In this document: piece after piece, positions 6,464 to 17,101 of the stretch
Position numbering within the stretch: the first letter of the stretch is position 1
Layout: every line of letters starts with the position of its first letter
NCBI RefSeq assembly: GCF_011751745.2
Contig: NZ_CP061170.1
Coordinates: 1,612,001 to 1,676,000 of the forward strand
Length of the DNA stretch: 64,000 nt
Direction of reading: 5' to 3'
Source of the DNA: Paramicrobacterium fandaimingii
GTDB lineage: Bacteria > Actinomycetota > Actinomycetes > Actinomycetales > Microbacteriaceae
Position numbers and translations under genes: made by a program
Notes under the pieces: model-generated
Database searches by the model: none
The model's input: only the letters and a program-made list of their open reading frames with translations
What the model was told of the DNA's origin: nothing

Positions 6464-8819
6464 CGATGCCCCGACGCACCGCGTCGATCGCAGATCGCGA
6501 CGTCGCCGTCATCGTCGGACCCGCGATTCCGCTGATCTGATCGAGAAGGTCGATGATCTGACGGCACCAGCGAACAAAGTCGCCAGCCGAGAGATCGGCC
6601 TCGACAAGAACGCGATCGAGCTCCTCACCTCGCGCCCACATGTGGATCGCCGGCGCAAGCCCTGTCGACGGCGGTTCGGACCTGCTGAGGCGGTGGCGGT
6701 CCTCGAGATCGTCGAGAGCCGTCCATACCTGCATCGTCTCTGTCAGCGCCTTTCTGAACGGCCCGCGAGGAAGGTACTGCTGGGCGTATTCAGACGAATC
6801 CCGCTTTGGCTCGAAGAGCAGACAGCTCACCATCGCAGCGAGCGAGGCGCCGTCCAGCTGGTCCCAGAGCCCCGTGCGCAGGGATTCGGTGACCAGAAGA
6901 TCGCGTTCTCCGTAGACGCGTGACAACACATGTCCGTCGTCGGTGAGAGTCGGCTCACCGTCTGGGGCGGAGCGAACATAATCGAGCTCGGAGAGCACAT
7001 CGGTCACGCGATCGAAAACGGCGGCGACGGCGTTCGTTCGCGATGCGATGCGTTTCTTCAGCTGGTCGGTCTCACGGCGCAGTCTCCACCAGCGTTCCGC
7101 CCACCGTGCGTGTGACTCGCGATCGGGGCATCCATGGCACGGATGCTGGCGCATGCGCTTCTGCAGCTCAGAGACGCGCTTCTGCCGTTTGTCGCGCTGC
7201 GCACGCGGCATCGAATGCACCCGAGCGCTCTTTCGCTCCAGATCGGTCAGCTCGCGGCGGAGCCCGGCGTATTCTGCGAAGTCGCCTCGATCGCAGGCCA
7301 TTGACTCCGCATAGCCCGCGAGCGACTCCTCTTGTTCGCGGACCGTCCGTGCGAGCGCGAGCACAGCGCGGTCCGCTTGAAACTGCGCAAACGACGATTC
7401 GAGGATGTCGCGGGTGCGGGCGCGCCCGAATTGCGCAATCAAGTTGACAGCCATGTTGTACGTCGGACGAAAGCTCGAGGTCAGAGGGTAGCTGCGCTTC
7501 GACGCCAGCGACCCGACGGAGCCCGGTTCAAGCCCGTCGTGCCAGCAGATCACCGAGTGGCCCTCAACGTCGATTCCGCGGCGCCCTGCCCGCCCGGTGA
7601 GCTGGGTGTACTCCCCCGGGGTTATGCGCACACGCGATTCGCCATTGAACTTCTCAAGCTTCTCGAGAACCACGGTGCGCGCGGGCATGTTGATTCCAAG
7701 CGACAGCGTTTCGGTGGCGAAGACGACGCGGAGAAGCCGACGGCGGAACAGCTCTTCGACGACCTCCTTGAAGACCGGAAGCATTCCCGCATGGTGGGCG
7801 GCGACGCCGCGCTGCAGGGCGTCGAGCCACGACCAATAACCGAGAATCGATCGATCGCGGTCGGGAATGTTGCGGCACCGTTCTTCAGCGAACTCGCGAA
7901 TGAGTTTGCGCTCATCTCTATCGGTCAGTCGGAGGCCGGACCGCACAACTTGCTCAACGGCACCATCGCAGCCTGCGCGGCTGAAGATGAAGTAGATCGC
8001 CGGGAGCAGCTGGTGACCTTCCAGAAGGCGCACGACCTCTTCGCGGCGAATACGGTGCACACCGCTTCTCCGATGGCGCACGTGTCTGTCGCGCTTGCTG
8101 GTTGGTGCGCGGCCGCCATATTTGGCGAGCCGAACGAGCTCTGGGTTCACCCGAGACCCCGCTCCCCCGTCAGCGAAAAGCCCGACGAGGTCGCCCTGGA
8201 TCATGACGTGCTGGTCGAGGGGAACGGGGCGATCCTCCGACACGATCACCTCGGTGTCACCGCGTACCGTCTGCAGCCAGTCGCCGAATTCCTCGGCGTT
8301 CGAGACCGTGGCGCTCAACGAGATGAGCCGTACGGGCCCGGGAAGGTGAATGATTACCTCTTCCCACACGGCCCCGCGAAAGCGGTCGGCGAGGTAGTGC
8401 ACTTCATCGAGGACGACGAACGCCAGATTCTGGAGCAGATCGGAGTCTGCGTACAGCATGTTGCGTAGCACTTCGGTAGTCATGACGACGATGCGTGCGC
8501 GGGGATTGATATTGGTATCGCCCGTGAGAAGGCCGACGGAGTCCGCTCCGTAGAGTTCCGTGAGTTCCGTGAACTTCTGGTTGCTGAGCGCTTTCATCGG
8601 TGCCGTGTAGAAGACCTTGGCATTCGCCTGCCGCATGGCAACGTGAATCGCGTATTCAGCGACGATGGTCTTGCCCGCCCCTGTCGGCGCCGCGACGAGC
8701 ACACTGTGATCGGCGTCGATGGCATCGCACGCACGGCGTTGGAACTCATCGAGTGAGAAGTCCAACTCCGCTGTGAAAGCAGAGTAGGCGGCGGAGTGCA
8801 CGGTGGGCTCAGGTGTCAA
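6444..8819 (-). CDS. helY: Ski2/Mtr4-like DEAD/DEAH-box helicase (HelY type)
   Basis: A 791-residue SF2 helicase of the HelY type. Walker A APTGAGKT is at residues 44-51, DEVH (motif II) near 140, SLSAT (motif III) follows, and ATETLSLGINMPA and QLTGRAGRRG (motifs V and VI) lie in the second RecA domain. The C-terminal part has a DSHCT-like region. Two features stand out: a basic stretch (KRDRHVRHRRSG) between the RecA domains and a compact Cys cluster (HPCHGCPDRESH) in the coiled middle part. The predicted role is RNA or DNA unwinding; the physiological substrate is not known. Its ATG overlaps the tatC stop by four bases. Confidence 0.9.
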   Translation of the reverse strand: MTPEPTVHSAAYSAFTAELDFSLDEFQRRACDAIDADHSVLVAAPTGAGKTIVAEYAIHVAMRQANAKVFYTAPMKALSNQKFTELTELYGADSVGLLTGDTNINPRARIVVMTTEVLRNMLYADSDLLQNLAFVVLDEVHYLADRFRGAVWEEVIIHLPGPVRLISLSATVSNAEEFGDWLQTVRGDTEVIVSEDRPVPLDQHVMIQGDLVGLFADGGAGSRVNPELVRLAKYGGRAPTSKRDRHVRHRRSGVHRIRREEVVRLLEGHQLLPAIYFIFSRAGCDGAVEQVVRSGLRLTDRDERKLIREFAEERCRNIPDRDRSILGYWSWLDALQRGVAAHHAGMLPVFKEVVEELFRRRLLRVVFATETLSLGINMPARTVVLEKLEKFNGESRVRITPGEYTQLTGRAGRRGIDVEGHSVICWHDGLEPGSVGSLASKRSYPLTSSFRPTYNMAVNLIAQFGRARTRDILESSFAQFQADRAVLALARTVREQEESLAGYAESMACDRGDFAEYAGLRRELTDLERKSARVHSMPRAQRDKRQKRVSELQKRMRQHPCHGCPDRESHARWAERWWRLRRETDQLKKRIASRTNAVAAVFDRVTDVLSELDYVRSAPDGEPTLTDDGHVLSRVYGERDLLVTESLRTGLWDQLDGASLAAMVSCLLFEPKRDSSEYAQQYLPRGPFRKALTETMQVWTALDDLEDRHRLSRSEPPSTGLAPAIHMWARGEELDRVLVEADLSAGDFVRWCRQIIDLLDQISGIAGPTMTATSRSAIDAVRRGIVAYASV

Positions 8820-9622
8820 GACGAGTACTCGGCCTCCAGCTTCGCCGCTTTCTTCGCGCGGCGTCTGTCGTTGATGAAGGACACGCCGTATGCCGCGAAG
8901 TACAGCACGATCATGGGGACCGCGAGGAGGAACATCGATATGACGTCGGCTGCGGGCGTTGCGATCGCACAGAACAGCATGATGACGAGAAGAGCGATTC
9001 GCCAGCCGTTGATGATCGCGCGAGCGGAGAGCACACCGACGAAGTTCAGCAGTACGAGGAAGACGGGCAGAACGAAAGCGATCCCGACAGCGAGCACGAG
9101 CTTCAGTATGAAGTCGTAGTAGTAGCCGGCCTGATAGAGATTCGATGCGTCGTCTGGCGTGAAGCCGGCCATGAGCTCGACGATGTGTGGCATGACGATC
9201 CAGCCGGCGTAACAGCCGGCAAAGAACAGCGGGATCGCGGTGAGGATGAAGCCGAGGATGTACTTGGTTTCGCTGCGCTTCAGACCGGGAACGAGGAACG
9301 ACCAGATCTGGTAAAGCCAGACAGGGGCAGACACGACGAAGCCGAGCGTCAGCGCAACCTTCATGTGCAGGTCGAAGCCGCTTGTCACCGTGTCGAAGTT
9401 CAGATTCGCCAGTTTCTTATCAGCGAGCTGACGGATGGGCTCCGACATGAGTTCGATCGCGTAGTTCGACACGACAAAGCCAGCGATCATCCCCACGACG
9501 ATCGCGATCGCAGCGATAAAGAGTCGCTTGCGAAGTTCGAGCAGATGCTCACCCAGCGTCATCCGGCCTTCGCGGGACTTCGGGGGCTTCTTCTTGCTCG
9601 AAAAAGTAGGCCGCTCAGACAC
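8816..9622 (-). CDS. tatC: Sec-independent protein translocase TatC
   Basis: A 268-residue TatC, the receptor of the twin-arginine translocase, which exports folded proteins. Six hydrophobic helices are evident. The N-terminal signature GEHLLELRKRL (cytosolic signal-peptide contact) and the WSFLVPGLKRSE loop are conserved. The C-terminus is basic and cytosolic. It lies nine bases downstream of tatA and overlaps helY by four bases, so tatA-tatC-helY is one operon. No tatB is present; in actinobacteria it usually lies elsewhere. Size is normal for the family. Confidence 0.95.
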   Translation of the reverse strand: MSERPTFSSKKKPPKSREGRMTLGEHLLELRKRLFIAAIAIVVGMIAGFVVSNYAIELMSEPIRQLADKKLANLNFDTVTSGFDLHMKVALTLGFVVSAPVWLYQIWSFLVPGLKRSETKYILGFILTAIPLFFAGCYAGWIVMPHIVELMAGFTPDDASNLYQAGYYYDFILKLVLAVGIAFVLPVFLVLLNFVGVLSARAIINGWRIALLVIMLFCAIATPAADVISMFLLAVPMIVLYFAAYGVSFINDRRRAKKAAKLEAEYSS

Positions 9623-9630
9623 AGCCGTGA

Positions 9631-9885
9631 TCAGGGCTTAGGGGTCGGATCGTCGGACGACTTCTCTGGTGCGGTCGAATCGGGCGACGTGGGTGTCGTC
9701 TTGTCCGTGTTCGGCCGTTCGTCGTTCGTCTTCGAGGTGTCATCGTCGTTCTTGATCTCGCTCTTGAAGATCTTCATCGACTGGCCGACACTGCGCGCGA
9801 GTCCAGGAAGCTTCGGGGCACCGAACAACAAAAGCACGAGAAACAGGATGATGAGCAGGTGCCATCCGGTCAAGTTGCCAAGCAT
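9631..9885 (-). CDS. tatA: Sec-independent protein translocase TatA
   Basis: An 84-residue TatA, the pore-forming subunit of the Tat translocase. A single N-terminal membrane helix ([15 protein letters not shown]) is followed by the conserved [21 protein letters not shown] amphipathic helix, here split into hinge and helix, then a disordered acidic Thr/Pro/Asp tail. It is immediately upstream of tatC. The 40-base gap to pafC is compatible with read-through from the paf genes or with a local promoter. Confidence 0.93.
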   Translation of the reverse strand: MLGNLTGWHLLIILFLVLLLFGAPKLPGLARSVGQSMKIFKSEIKNDDDTSKTNDERPNTDKTTPTSPDSTAPEKSSDDPTPKP

Positions 9886-9925
9886 TTAATACCAATCAGT
9901 GGAGGTCGAATCATTCTACAGTGTG

Positions 9926-10924
9926 CTACCGCAGAGAGCCCCGGGGCGAGTGCGGATCGTTCTCGTACCGTGACAGCGCTCTCGAAGCCCAGCGGGCAAT
10001 CTGCTCACGTGCCTCGGGCGGCTCGATCACTCGAGCGTTTCCAGGCAGGCCGACGATCAGTCGTCCGAGGTTCGCTATGTGCGCGAGGCGAAGCGTCGCG
10101 GTGACACGACCGGGGTCCGCGTTCGGCGTTGTGGAGGAAATGTACTCGTCGATCAGCGGCACGGCATCTTTCGAGAGATCGACCACGACAGAGACATCGT
10201 CGTCGGATGCCTGGAACAGCGTGTCTGGCAGGGTGACGTCGCCGGCGCGGTGCGTGATCTCGGCGTCGATGATGCTCACATCAGACATGCGATCGAGTCG
10301 GAAGGTGCGGACTCCGCGGCGGAGGTGGCACCAGGCTCGCACATACCAATTCTGATCGAGTGAATCGATGCGCAGCGGATCGACGCGTCTGCGCTCGCGC
10401 TCGTCACGAGAATTGATGTAGGTGAACTCGATTTGGCGCTCAGACGATACCGCCGATCGGATGTCGGTCAGCGTCGTGTCGGCGACGCCCTTCTCGACAG
10501 CAACTTGAAGGGGCGCGCCGGAGGCGCCGCGAGTGAGTTTTGCCATGACGGCGCCGATGACATCACGGTCGGCCTGTTCGGGAAGGGCCGAGAGGTATTG
10601 CAGCCCTGCGATGAGCGCCGCAGCCTCGCGGGCGGAGAATCTCGGCGAATCATCGATTGCCACAAGATGCGTGATGATGATCTCATCGCGCTCCTCAAAG
10701 GAGTCCCAGTCGATGTCGAAGAGGTCGTTGTGCTGGTACTGCGTGCTGTCCCCCGGCACGCCGGAAACCGCGATCAGGCGAACAGACTGGCGAACGTGCT
10801 CTTCTGCGACATCGAAATGCGCGGCGGCCTCGGCGACCGTCGAATGACGCCGGTCAAGCAGATACGGAACCAGGGAGAGCAGAAACGCCAGCTTGTCGCG
10901 TGCCCCGGGCGTGCGTGCGTTCAC
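9926..10924 (-). CDS. pafC: WYL-domain transcriptional activator PafC
   Basis: A 332-residue WYL-domain regulator with an N-terminal winged helix-turn-helix (about residues 10-60), a central WYL domain (about 145-235; YVRAWCHLRRGVRTFRLDRMSDV) and a C-terminal extension (WCX-like). In mycobacteria PafB and PafC act together as the PafBC activator of the LexA-independent DNA-damage response. The GTG start at 10924 overlaps the pafB stop in a GTGA junction, so the two subunits are translationally coupled. A candidate target in this window is the uvrA promoter at 63687-63709. The neighbours tatA, tatC and helY match the paf locus of other actinobacteria. Confidence 0.9.
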   Translation of the reverse strand: MNARTPGARDKLAFLLSLVPYLLDRRHSTVAEAAAHFDVAEEHVRQSVRLIAVSGVPGDSTQYQHNDLFDIDWDSFEERDEIIITHLVAIDDSPRFSAREAAALIAGLQYLSALPEQADRDVIGAVMAKLTRGASGAPLQVAVEKGVADTTLTDIRSAVSSERQIEFTYINSRDERERRRVDPLRIDSLDQNWYVRAWCHLRRGVRTFRLDRMSDVSIIDAEITHRAGDVTLPDTLFQASDDDVSVVVDLSKDAVPLIDEYISSTTPNADPGRVTATLRLAHIANLGRLIVGLPGNARVIEPPEAREQIARWASRALSRYENDPHSPRGSLR

Positions 10925-11952
10925 CGTGACTCCTCACCGTTTGAATGCCCGGCCCGAGTGCGGGTGAGTCGCTGCACGATCGCGGCGCGGAGGCTCGGCG
11001 GAGCGAGAGCCTCCGCTTCGGGCCCGAATGCGGCGATCTCGTCGGCAAGGATGTTGATGTCTGTGAAATGAAGGCGAAAGAGATCGTCGTCGATCGCTTC
11101 GGCTCCGTGAAGCCGCGAAAGGCGAAACCAGGCATGGGTATCGGAGTCGGCACGCACCGTTGCAACGTTGCGCTCCCAGAGCCGGTCGAGGTCACGAAGA
11201 GCCGTTTCGGCGAAACTCTCGCTGTCATCGGGCGGATCAAACGAGCGCCCTGACGAGCGCGGCGTCTGCACCATGCGCGACAGCAGAAACGTTCGTCGCT
11301 CGTCGATCTCGTCGTCAATCGCGTAGAGATGCCAACGGCCACTGTGCTGCACGAGCGCGAGCGGCGCGACGGTTCGCACGCGCGCAGCCGTGTCACCGGG
11401 CTTCACGTACGGGAACGAGACGATGGCGTGCCGTTCAAGCGCCGTGCGCAGAGGTTCAAACGCGGCCTCGCGTGTTCTCAGCCGCGGGGCGACGCCGATG
11501 ATCGGATCGATCTCGGTGACGCCGAGCGAGCGCAGCTTCATGAGCGCGCGCTGAGACTCGCCAGACAGTGTGCCCTCGCGCCAGACTGTCGCCGCGAGAC
11601 CAAGAAGGGTGATTTCCTCAGCGGTGAAGTTGACGTCTTCGGGAAGATCGTATTCGCCCTTGGGGATGCGGTACCGCGTGTTCTGGGAGTTTCCCTCTTC
11701 GTCGGGCGGACTTGTCGCTTCGAGCGGAATGCCGAGGTCACGGATATCGTCTTTGTCTCGTTCGAATTGCCGCTCAAGGCTTGCGTTGTCTCCACTGCTC
11801 ACGAATCGCTGACGATAGCCCTGCACTGTGGACAGGATCGCGTCTTTCGTCAGTCCCGATTCCGTCGCGACGAGTGCGAGGACAAGGCTGAACAGGCGTT
11901 CCTCGACAGGGACGCGTTGGGCAGCTGGAGTGGAGTCAGACACGTGCTTCAT
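10921..11952 (-). CDS. pafB: WYL-domain transcriptional activator PafB
   Basis: A 343-residue partner of PafC with the same build: N-terminal winged helix (about 15-80, RLFSLVLALVATESGLTKDAIL), central WYL domain (about 165-245, with RWHLYAIDDEIDERRTFLLSRM) and a C-terminal extension. It is predicted to sense DNA damage, probably through single-stranded DNA binding by the WYL domain, and to activate repair genes with PafC. The start may be the ATG at 11952 or a GTG four codons in. It lies 40 bases from the FKBP gene upstream. In most actinobacteria pafA and the Pup genes lie just upstream; none is here. Confidence 0.9.
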   Translation of the reverse strand: MKHVSDSTPAAQRVPVEERLFSLVLALVATESGLTKDAILSTVQGYRQRFVSSGDNASLERQFERDKDDIRDLGIPLEATSPPDEEGNSQNTRYRIPKGEYDLPEDVNFTAEEITLLGLAATVWREGTLSGESQRALMKLRSLGVTEIDPIIGVAPRLRTREAAFEPLRTALERHAIVSFPYVKPGDTAARVRTVAPLALVQHSGRWHLYAIDDEIDERRTFLLSRMVQTPRSSGRSFDPPDDSESFAETALRDLDRLWERNVATVRADSDTHAWFRLSRLHGAEAIDDDLFRLHFTDINILADEIAAFGPEAEALAPPSLRAAIVQRLTRTRAGHSNGEESR

Positions 11953-11992
11953 CCTAGTGATGCGCCGGCCTCACAGCATCAGACACACCCCG

Positions 11993-12904
11993 TCAGAGCA
12001 CTCCGAGCACGTCAATGACATAGATTGAGGCATCGCCGTCTGGCGTGGGTACGAGAACAATCACCTGAGAGCCCACGTGAATGTCCGTGAGAGCATCCGT
12101 CAACTCTTTCGGCGCTTTGTTCATGGGAATGGTCTTAGGCGAACCGTCTGTCCAGGTCGAAGAGGTGATCGACTGGTTGTTCCACGATGCCTGTTGAATC
12201 TGGGCGAGAACGGTGTCTGAGGCCTTCACCGTGTCGCCGTCTCCGAGTTTCAGCAGAGCCGATTTCGCCGTCGTTGGTGCGGGCGAGGTGGGGATCGTGA
12301 GCCCAGGCGTGCCGTCAGGTGCTACCGCCACAGACGGGAAGCCAGGCTGAACAACCGGCATACTGATGCCGTCTGCTTTGCCGAGATAGGCGTTCTTGAT
12401 ATCGATGACCATCACGAGGGTGTCGTCGGCCTTCACCCCATACATCGGGTTGCCCGCTTCGCCGAAACCGTCATCTGGTGTGATGGCGGCAACGAGTCGA
12501 GAGCCAACGGTGTGGCACGCGAGAGCGTCGGCCATTCCCGGGAGCATTCCGCTTGGGCTGGCTGGTTTGACGTCATCGTAGGGCGTCGCGAAGATCTTCT
12601 CTCCGGTGCGGCCGTTGTACAGGCTCCACGCCAGCTCGACGACCTCGTTGCCCGCGAGCGTCTCGCCGTCGCCCTCGATGGCGGTACTCACCTGTGTTGC
12701 CGGAGCATAGAGCGGCGTCGGCATGGAGACCGACGGCTCTGAGTCGAATTTTCCCGTCACGGAAACTTGGTTCGACGCATCACCGGGCGTGGCGCACGCG
12801 ACGTCGGCAGGTGCGCCGGCGCATCCACTGAGAGTCGCGGTGACGAGTGCTGCGGTCAGGAGCACGGCGGGTGCGTAGCGCACGGTACCTCGTTTCGATG
12901 TCAC
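11993..12904 (-). CDS. FKBP-type peptidyl-prolyl isomerase, predicted lipoprotein
   Basis: A 303-residue exported peptidyl-prolyl cis-trans isomerase. The N-terminus is a lipoprotein signal peptide: basic start, hydrophobic core (APAVLLTAALVTATL) and lipobox LSGC with the acylated cysteine at residue 28. Two FKBP-like domains follow, about 75-175 (with DGFGEAGNP and MLPGMADALACHTVGSRL) and about 215-303. The second is less conserved and may be structural. It probably folds secreted proteins on the outer membrane face. It stands 19 bases downstream of trmI and 40 bases upstream of pafB; FKBP genes are often found at this place in Micrococcales paf loci. Confidence 0.88.
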   Translation of the reverse strand: MTSKRGTVRYAPAVLLTAALVTATLSGCAGAPADVACATPGDASNQVSVTGKFDSEPSVSMPTPLYAPATQVSTAIEGDGETLAGNEVVELAWSLYNGRTGEKIFATPYDDVKPASPSGMLPGMADALACHTVGSRLVAAITPDDGFGEAGNPMYGVKADDTLVMVIDIKNAYLGKADGISMPVVQPGFPSVAVAPDGTPGLTIPTSPAPTTAKSALLKLGDGDTVKASDTVLAQIQQASWNNQSITSSTWTDGSPKTIPMNKAPKELTDALTDIHVGSQVIVLVPTPDGDASIYVIDVLGVL

Positions 12905-12923
12905 GGACGTGATTGTCTCAAGT

Positions 12924-14638
<1,715 letters not shown>

Positions 14639-14719
14639 GTGTCACCATGCTACCGGCTCTCGCATGCGCCTATTCTGGGATGACCGCCGGATTGCAGGCG
14701 GGACATCGAGAGACACAGG

Positions 14720-15826
14720 ATGCGTGTGACTGACGGACTGGAATTCTTGGGCGGACGGCTGCTTGTCGTGGCGTTTGAAGGGTGGAACGACGCCGGAGAT
14801 GCTGCCACAGGAGCAGTTCGGATGCTGAAGGACCAACTTGAGCTCGTGCCGCTGTTCGATGTGGATCCCGAACTGTACTTCGACTTCCAATTCAATCGTC
14901 CGCTCATCTCAGCCGACGCCGAGGGGCGAAAGAAGCTGACGTGGCCGAGCGCAACGCTCTACGGCCCGACGCACCCCGCTGATCCTGTCGACAGGCTCGC
15001 TGACGATGCCGAGATGCGCATCAGCGCGTCGAACAACGACAACATCTATCTGCTCGTCGGAACCGAGCCGTCGCGCAGCTGGAAGGCGTTTTGCGCCGAA
15101 CTCCTTGACGCTGCGTTGACGCACGATATCTCGGGCATCATCTGCCTTGGCTCGATGCTTGCCGATGTTCCTCACACGCGCCCGATCAGCGTTTTCACGA
15201 GCAGCGAGAGCAGCGAGGTGCGCCAGGCTCTCGACGTGGAGCGAAGCAGCTATGAGGGGCCCGTCGGCGTGTTGAGCGCCCTCTCTGACGCCGCAGACAT
15301 CCTCGACATTCCCACGCTGTCGATCTGGGCATCCGTTCCTCATTACGTTCAGCACTCCCCCTCCCCCAAGGCGATGCTCGCCCTGATCGACAAGCTTGAG
15401 GAGCTCGTCGACGTGGTGATCCCCCGAGGAGACCTGATGGAGCAGGCAGAAGAGTGGGAGCAGACGATCAACTCGCTCGCCTCCGATGATGAGGAGATGG
15501 CCGCCTACATCAAGCAGCTCGAGGCCGCGCGCGACACTGTCGAGGCTCCCGAGGCCAGTGGCGAGGCGATTGCGCGGGAGTTCGAGCGCTACCTGCGCAC
15601 GTCAGACGGGCGCAGAGGCCCGGCAATCAGCGGTGACGACGCGTCAAAGAGCCAAGGCCCCGTCGTCGCGCCCGACGACAGACCACAGGGAAAGAGGAAG
15701 ACCGGCGATGAGGTGGCACAGGACAAGCCGGATGCCGCGGATGAGCCGTCGGCGACGTCTGACGACGACGCGAAGCCTGACGACGACACGGAACCTGACT
15801 CTGATCAGGGCCAGGATCAGGCGTGA
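14720..15826 (+). CDS. PAC2-family protein
   Basis: A 368-residue protein with a PAC2 domain over about residues 5-265; the opening GGRLLVVAFEGWNDAGDAAT is characteristic, as is the SIWASVPHYVQ segment. PAC2 proteins are related to proteasome-assembly chaperones, but in bacteria the function is not established. Residues 290-368 are a low-complexity Asp/Glu/Pro/Ser-rich acidic tail, probably disordered. A -10-like TATTCT is at 14671-14676. The gene diverges from the HAD gene and its stop is 6 bases from the convergent mshC stop. In actinobacteria this gene commonly neighbours mshC. Confidence 0.88.
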   Translation: MRVTDGLEFLGGRLLVVAFEGWNDAGDAATGAVRMLKDQLELVPLFDVDPELYFDFQFNRPLISADAEGRKKLTWPSATLYGPTHPADPVDRLADDAEMRISASNNDNIYLLVGTEPSRSWKAFCAELLDAALTHDISGIICLGSMLADVPHTRPISVFTSSESSEVRQALDVERSSYEGPVGVLSALSDAADILDIPTLSIWASVPHYVQHSPSPKAMLALIDKLEELVDVVIPRGDLMEQAEEWEQTINSLASDDEEMAAYIKQLEAARDTVEAPEASGEAIAREFERYLRTSDGRRGPAISGDDASKSQGPVVAPDDRPQGKRKTGDEVAQDKPDAADEPSATSDDDAKPDDDTEPDSDQGQDQA

Positions 15827-15832
15827 CGATTG

Positions 15833-17080
15833 TCAGTCGAGTGCAACGCCGAGGAGCGCGTGAATAGCTGCCTTGACGCTCGCTGCGTCGTCAACGCCCG
15901 ACGCTGATGCCTTATCCAGCGCCGCTAGAGCGGTTGGCGTGTCGAGGTCGTGTCGCAGCGCCGCTCTGATGTCGTGAAGGACGGTCGACGCGTCAGCGCC
16001 CCCTGGGGAATCGGCAGCGAACCCGGTCGTCCATTCGGCCATGCGCTGTGCTGAGTTTGGGAGCAGATCGTCTGTCCATTCCCAGTCGCTGCGGTAATGG
16101 TGAGCGAGAATCGCCAGCCGAATGATGCGTGGGTCCGTTCCCTGTTTGCGCAGGGCCGAGACCAGCACGAGGTTGCCGAGCGACTTCGACATCTTTTCGC
16201 CCTGGTAGGCAACCATCCCCGTGTGGTTGAACACGCGAGCAAGTGGTTTGCCCGAGAGCGCGGCAGCGTGCGCGGCACTCAGCTCGTGATGCGGGAAGAT
16301 CAGGTCGCTGCCGCCACCCTGCACGGTGAAGTCGGTTCCCAACTCGCGAAGGGCGATCACCGAGCATTCAATGTGCCAGCCGGGCCTGCCCTCTCCGAGC
16401 GGTGACGGCCACCGTGGCTCCCCGTCACGTGCCGCCCGCCAGACGAGCGGGTCGATGGGGTCTCGTTTGCCCGGGCGATCCGGGTCTCCGCCACGTTCGC
16501 GAGAGAGCGTGAGCATCGTCTCGCGGTCGTACCGGCTCTCTGCGCCAAGTGTCCAGACGCCCGCGGCTTCGGTCGCCGCGATATCGAAATACACGTCATC
16601 GCCCGCCGTCGACTCGGGAGTGGGAACCCGATAGGCGGTTCCGTTCTGAAGCATTCGCTCGACGGCTCTGCCGATCGGGTCAATGACATCGGTGACGGCG
16701 ACGAAATCGTCGGGTGGAATCACGCTGAGACTCGCCATGTCGTTGCGAAAGAGATCGATCTGCTCATCGGCGAGATCGCGCCAGTCTGCCCCTGTTTCGC
16801 GCGCACGCTCGAGCAGAGGATCGTCGATGTCTGTGATGTTCTGCGCGTAGTGCACCGTCATCCCTGCATCGCGCCACACCCGCTGCAGGGTGTCATAGGA
16901 GACGTAGGTGGCGGCGTGCCCCATGTGCGTGGCGTCGTACGGAGTGATGCCGCACACATAGAGCCGCGCGGTGTCACCTGTCTCGGCCTCGACAAGTGAT
17001 GCAGTCGATGTGTCATACAGACAGGGAGGCGTTGATTCGCCGGGAACGACAGGGATCTCAGGGCTGGGCCACGACTGCAT
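15833..17080 (-). CDS. mshC: L-cysteine:1D-myo-inositol 2-amino-2-deoxy-alpha-D-glucopyranoside ligase MshC
   Basis: MshC is the ATP-dependent ligase that attaches cysteine to glucosaminyl-inositol, the third step of mycothiol synthesis, and is paralogous to cysteinyl-tRNA synthetase. The 415 residues match the MshC size and begin with the diagnostic MQSWPSPEIP. The class I synthetase motifs are present: HMGH (52-55), zinc-site C43, and KMSKSLGN near residue 297. The short C-terminus without a tRNA anticodon-binding domain separates it from CysS. Its presence means the organism very likely makes mycothiol. It is 21 bases downstream of uppP and may share its transcript. Confidence 0.95.
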   Translation of the reverse strand: MQSWPSPEIPVVPGESTPPCLYDTSTASLVEAETGDTARLYVCGITPYDATHMGHAATYVSYDTLQRVWRDAGMTVHYAQNITDIDDPLLERARETGADWRDLADEQIDLFRNDMASLSVIPPDDFVAVTDVIDPIGRAVERMLQNGTAYRVPTPESTAGDDVYFDIAATEAAGVWTLGAESRYDRETMLTLSRERGGDPDRPGKRDPIDPLVWRAARDGEPRWPSPLGEGRPGWHIECSVIALRELGTDFTVQGGGSDLIFPHHELSAAHAAALSGKPLARVFNHTGMVAYQGEKMSKSLGNLVLVSALRKQGTDPRIIRLAILAHHYRSDWEWTDDLLPNSAQRMAEWTTGFAADSPGGADASTVLHDIRAALRHDLDTPTALAALDKASASGVDDAASVKAAIHALLGVALD

Positions 17081-17101
17081 GATCCCAGCCTAATGCTCTT
17101 G

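Noticed and set aside
7332..8468. 378-residue forward frame opposite helY
   Set aside because: Shadow of the helicase; no recognisable domain.
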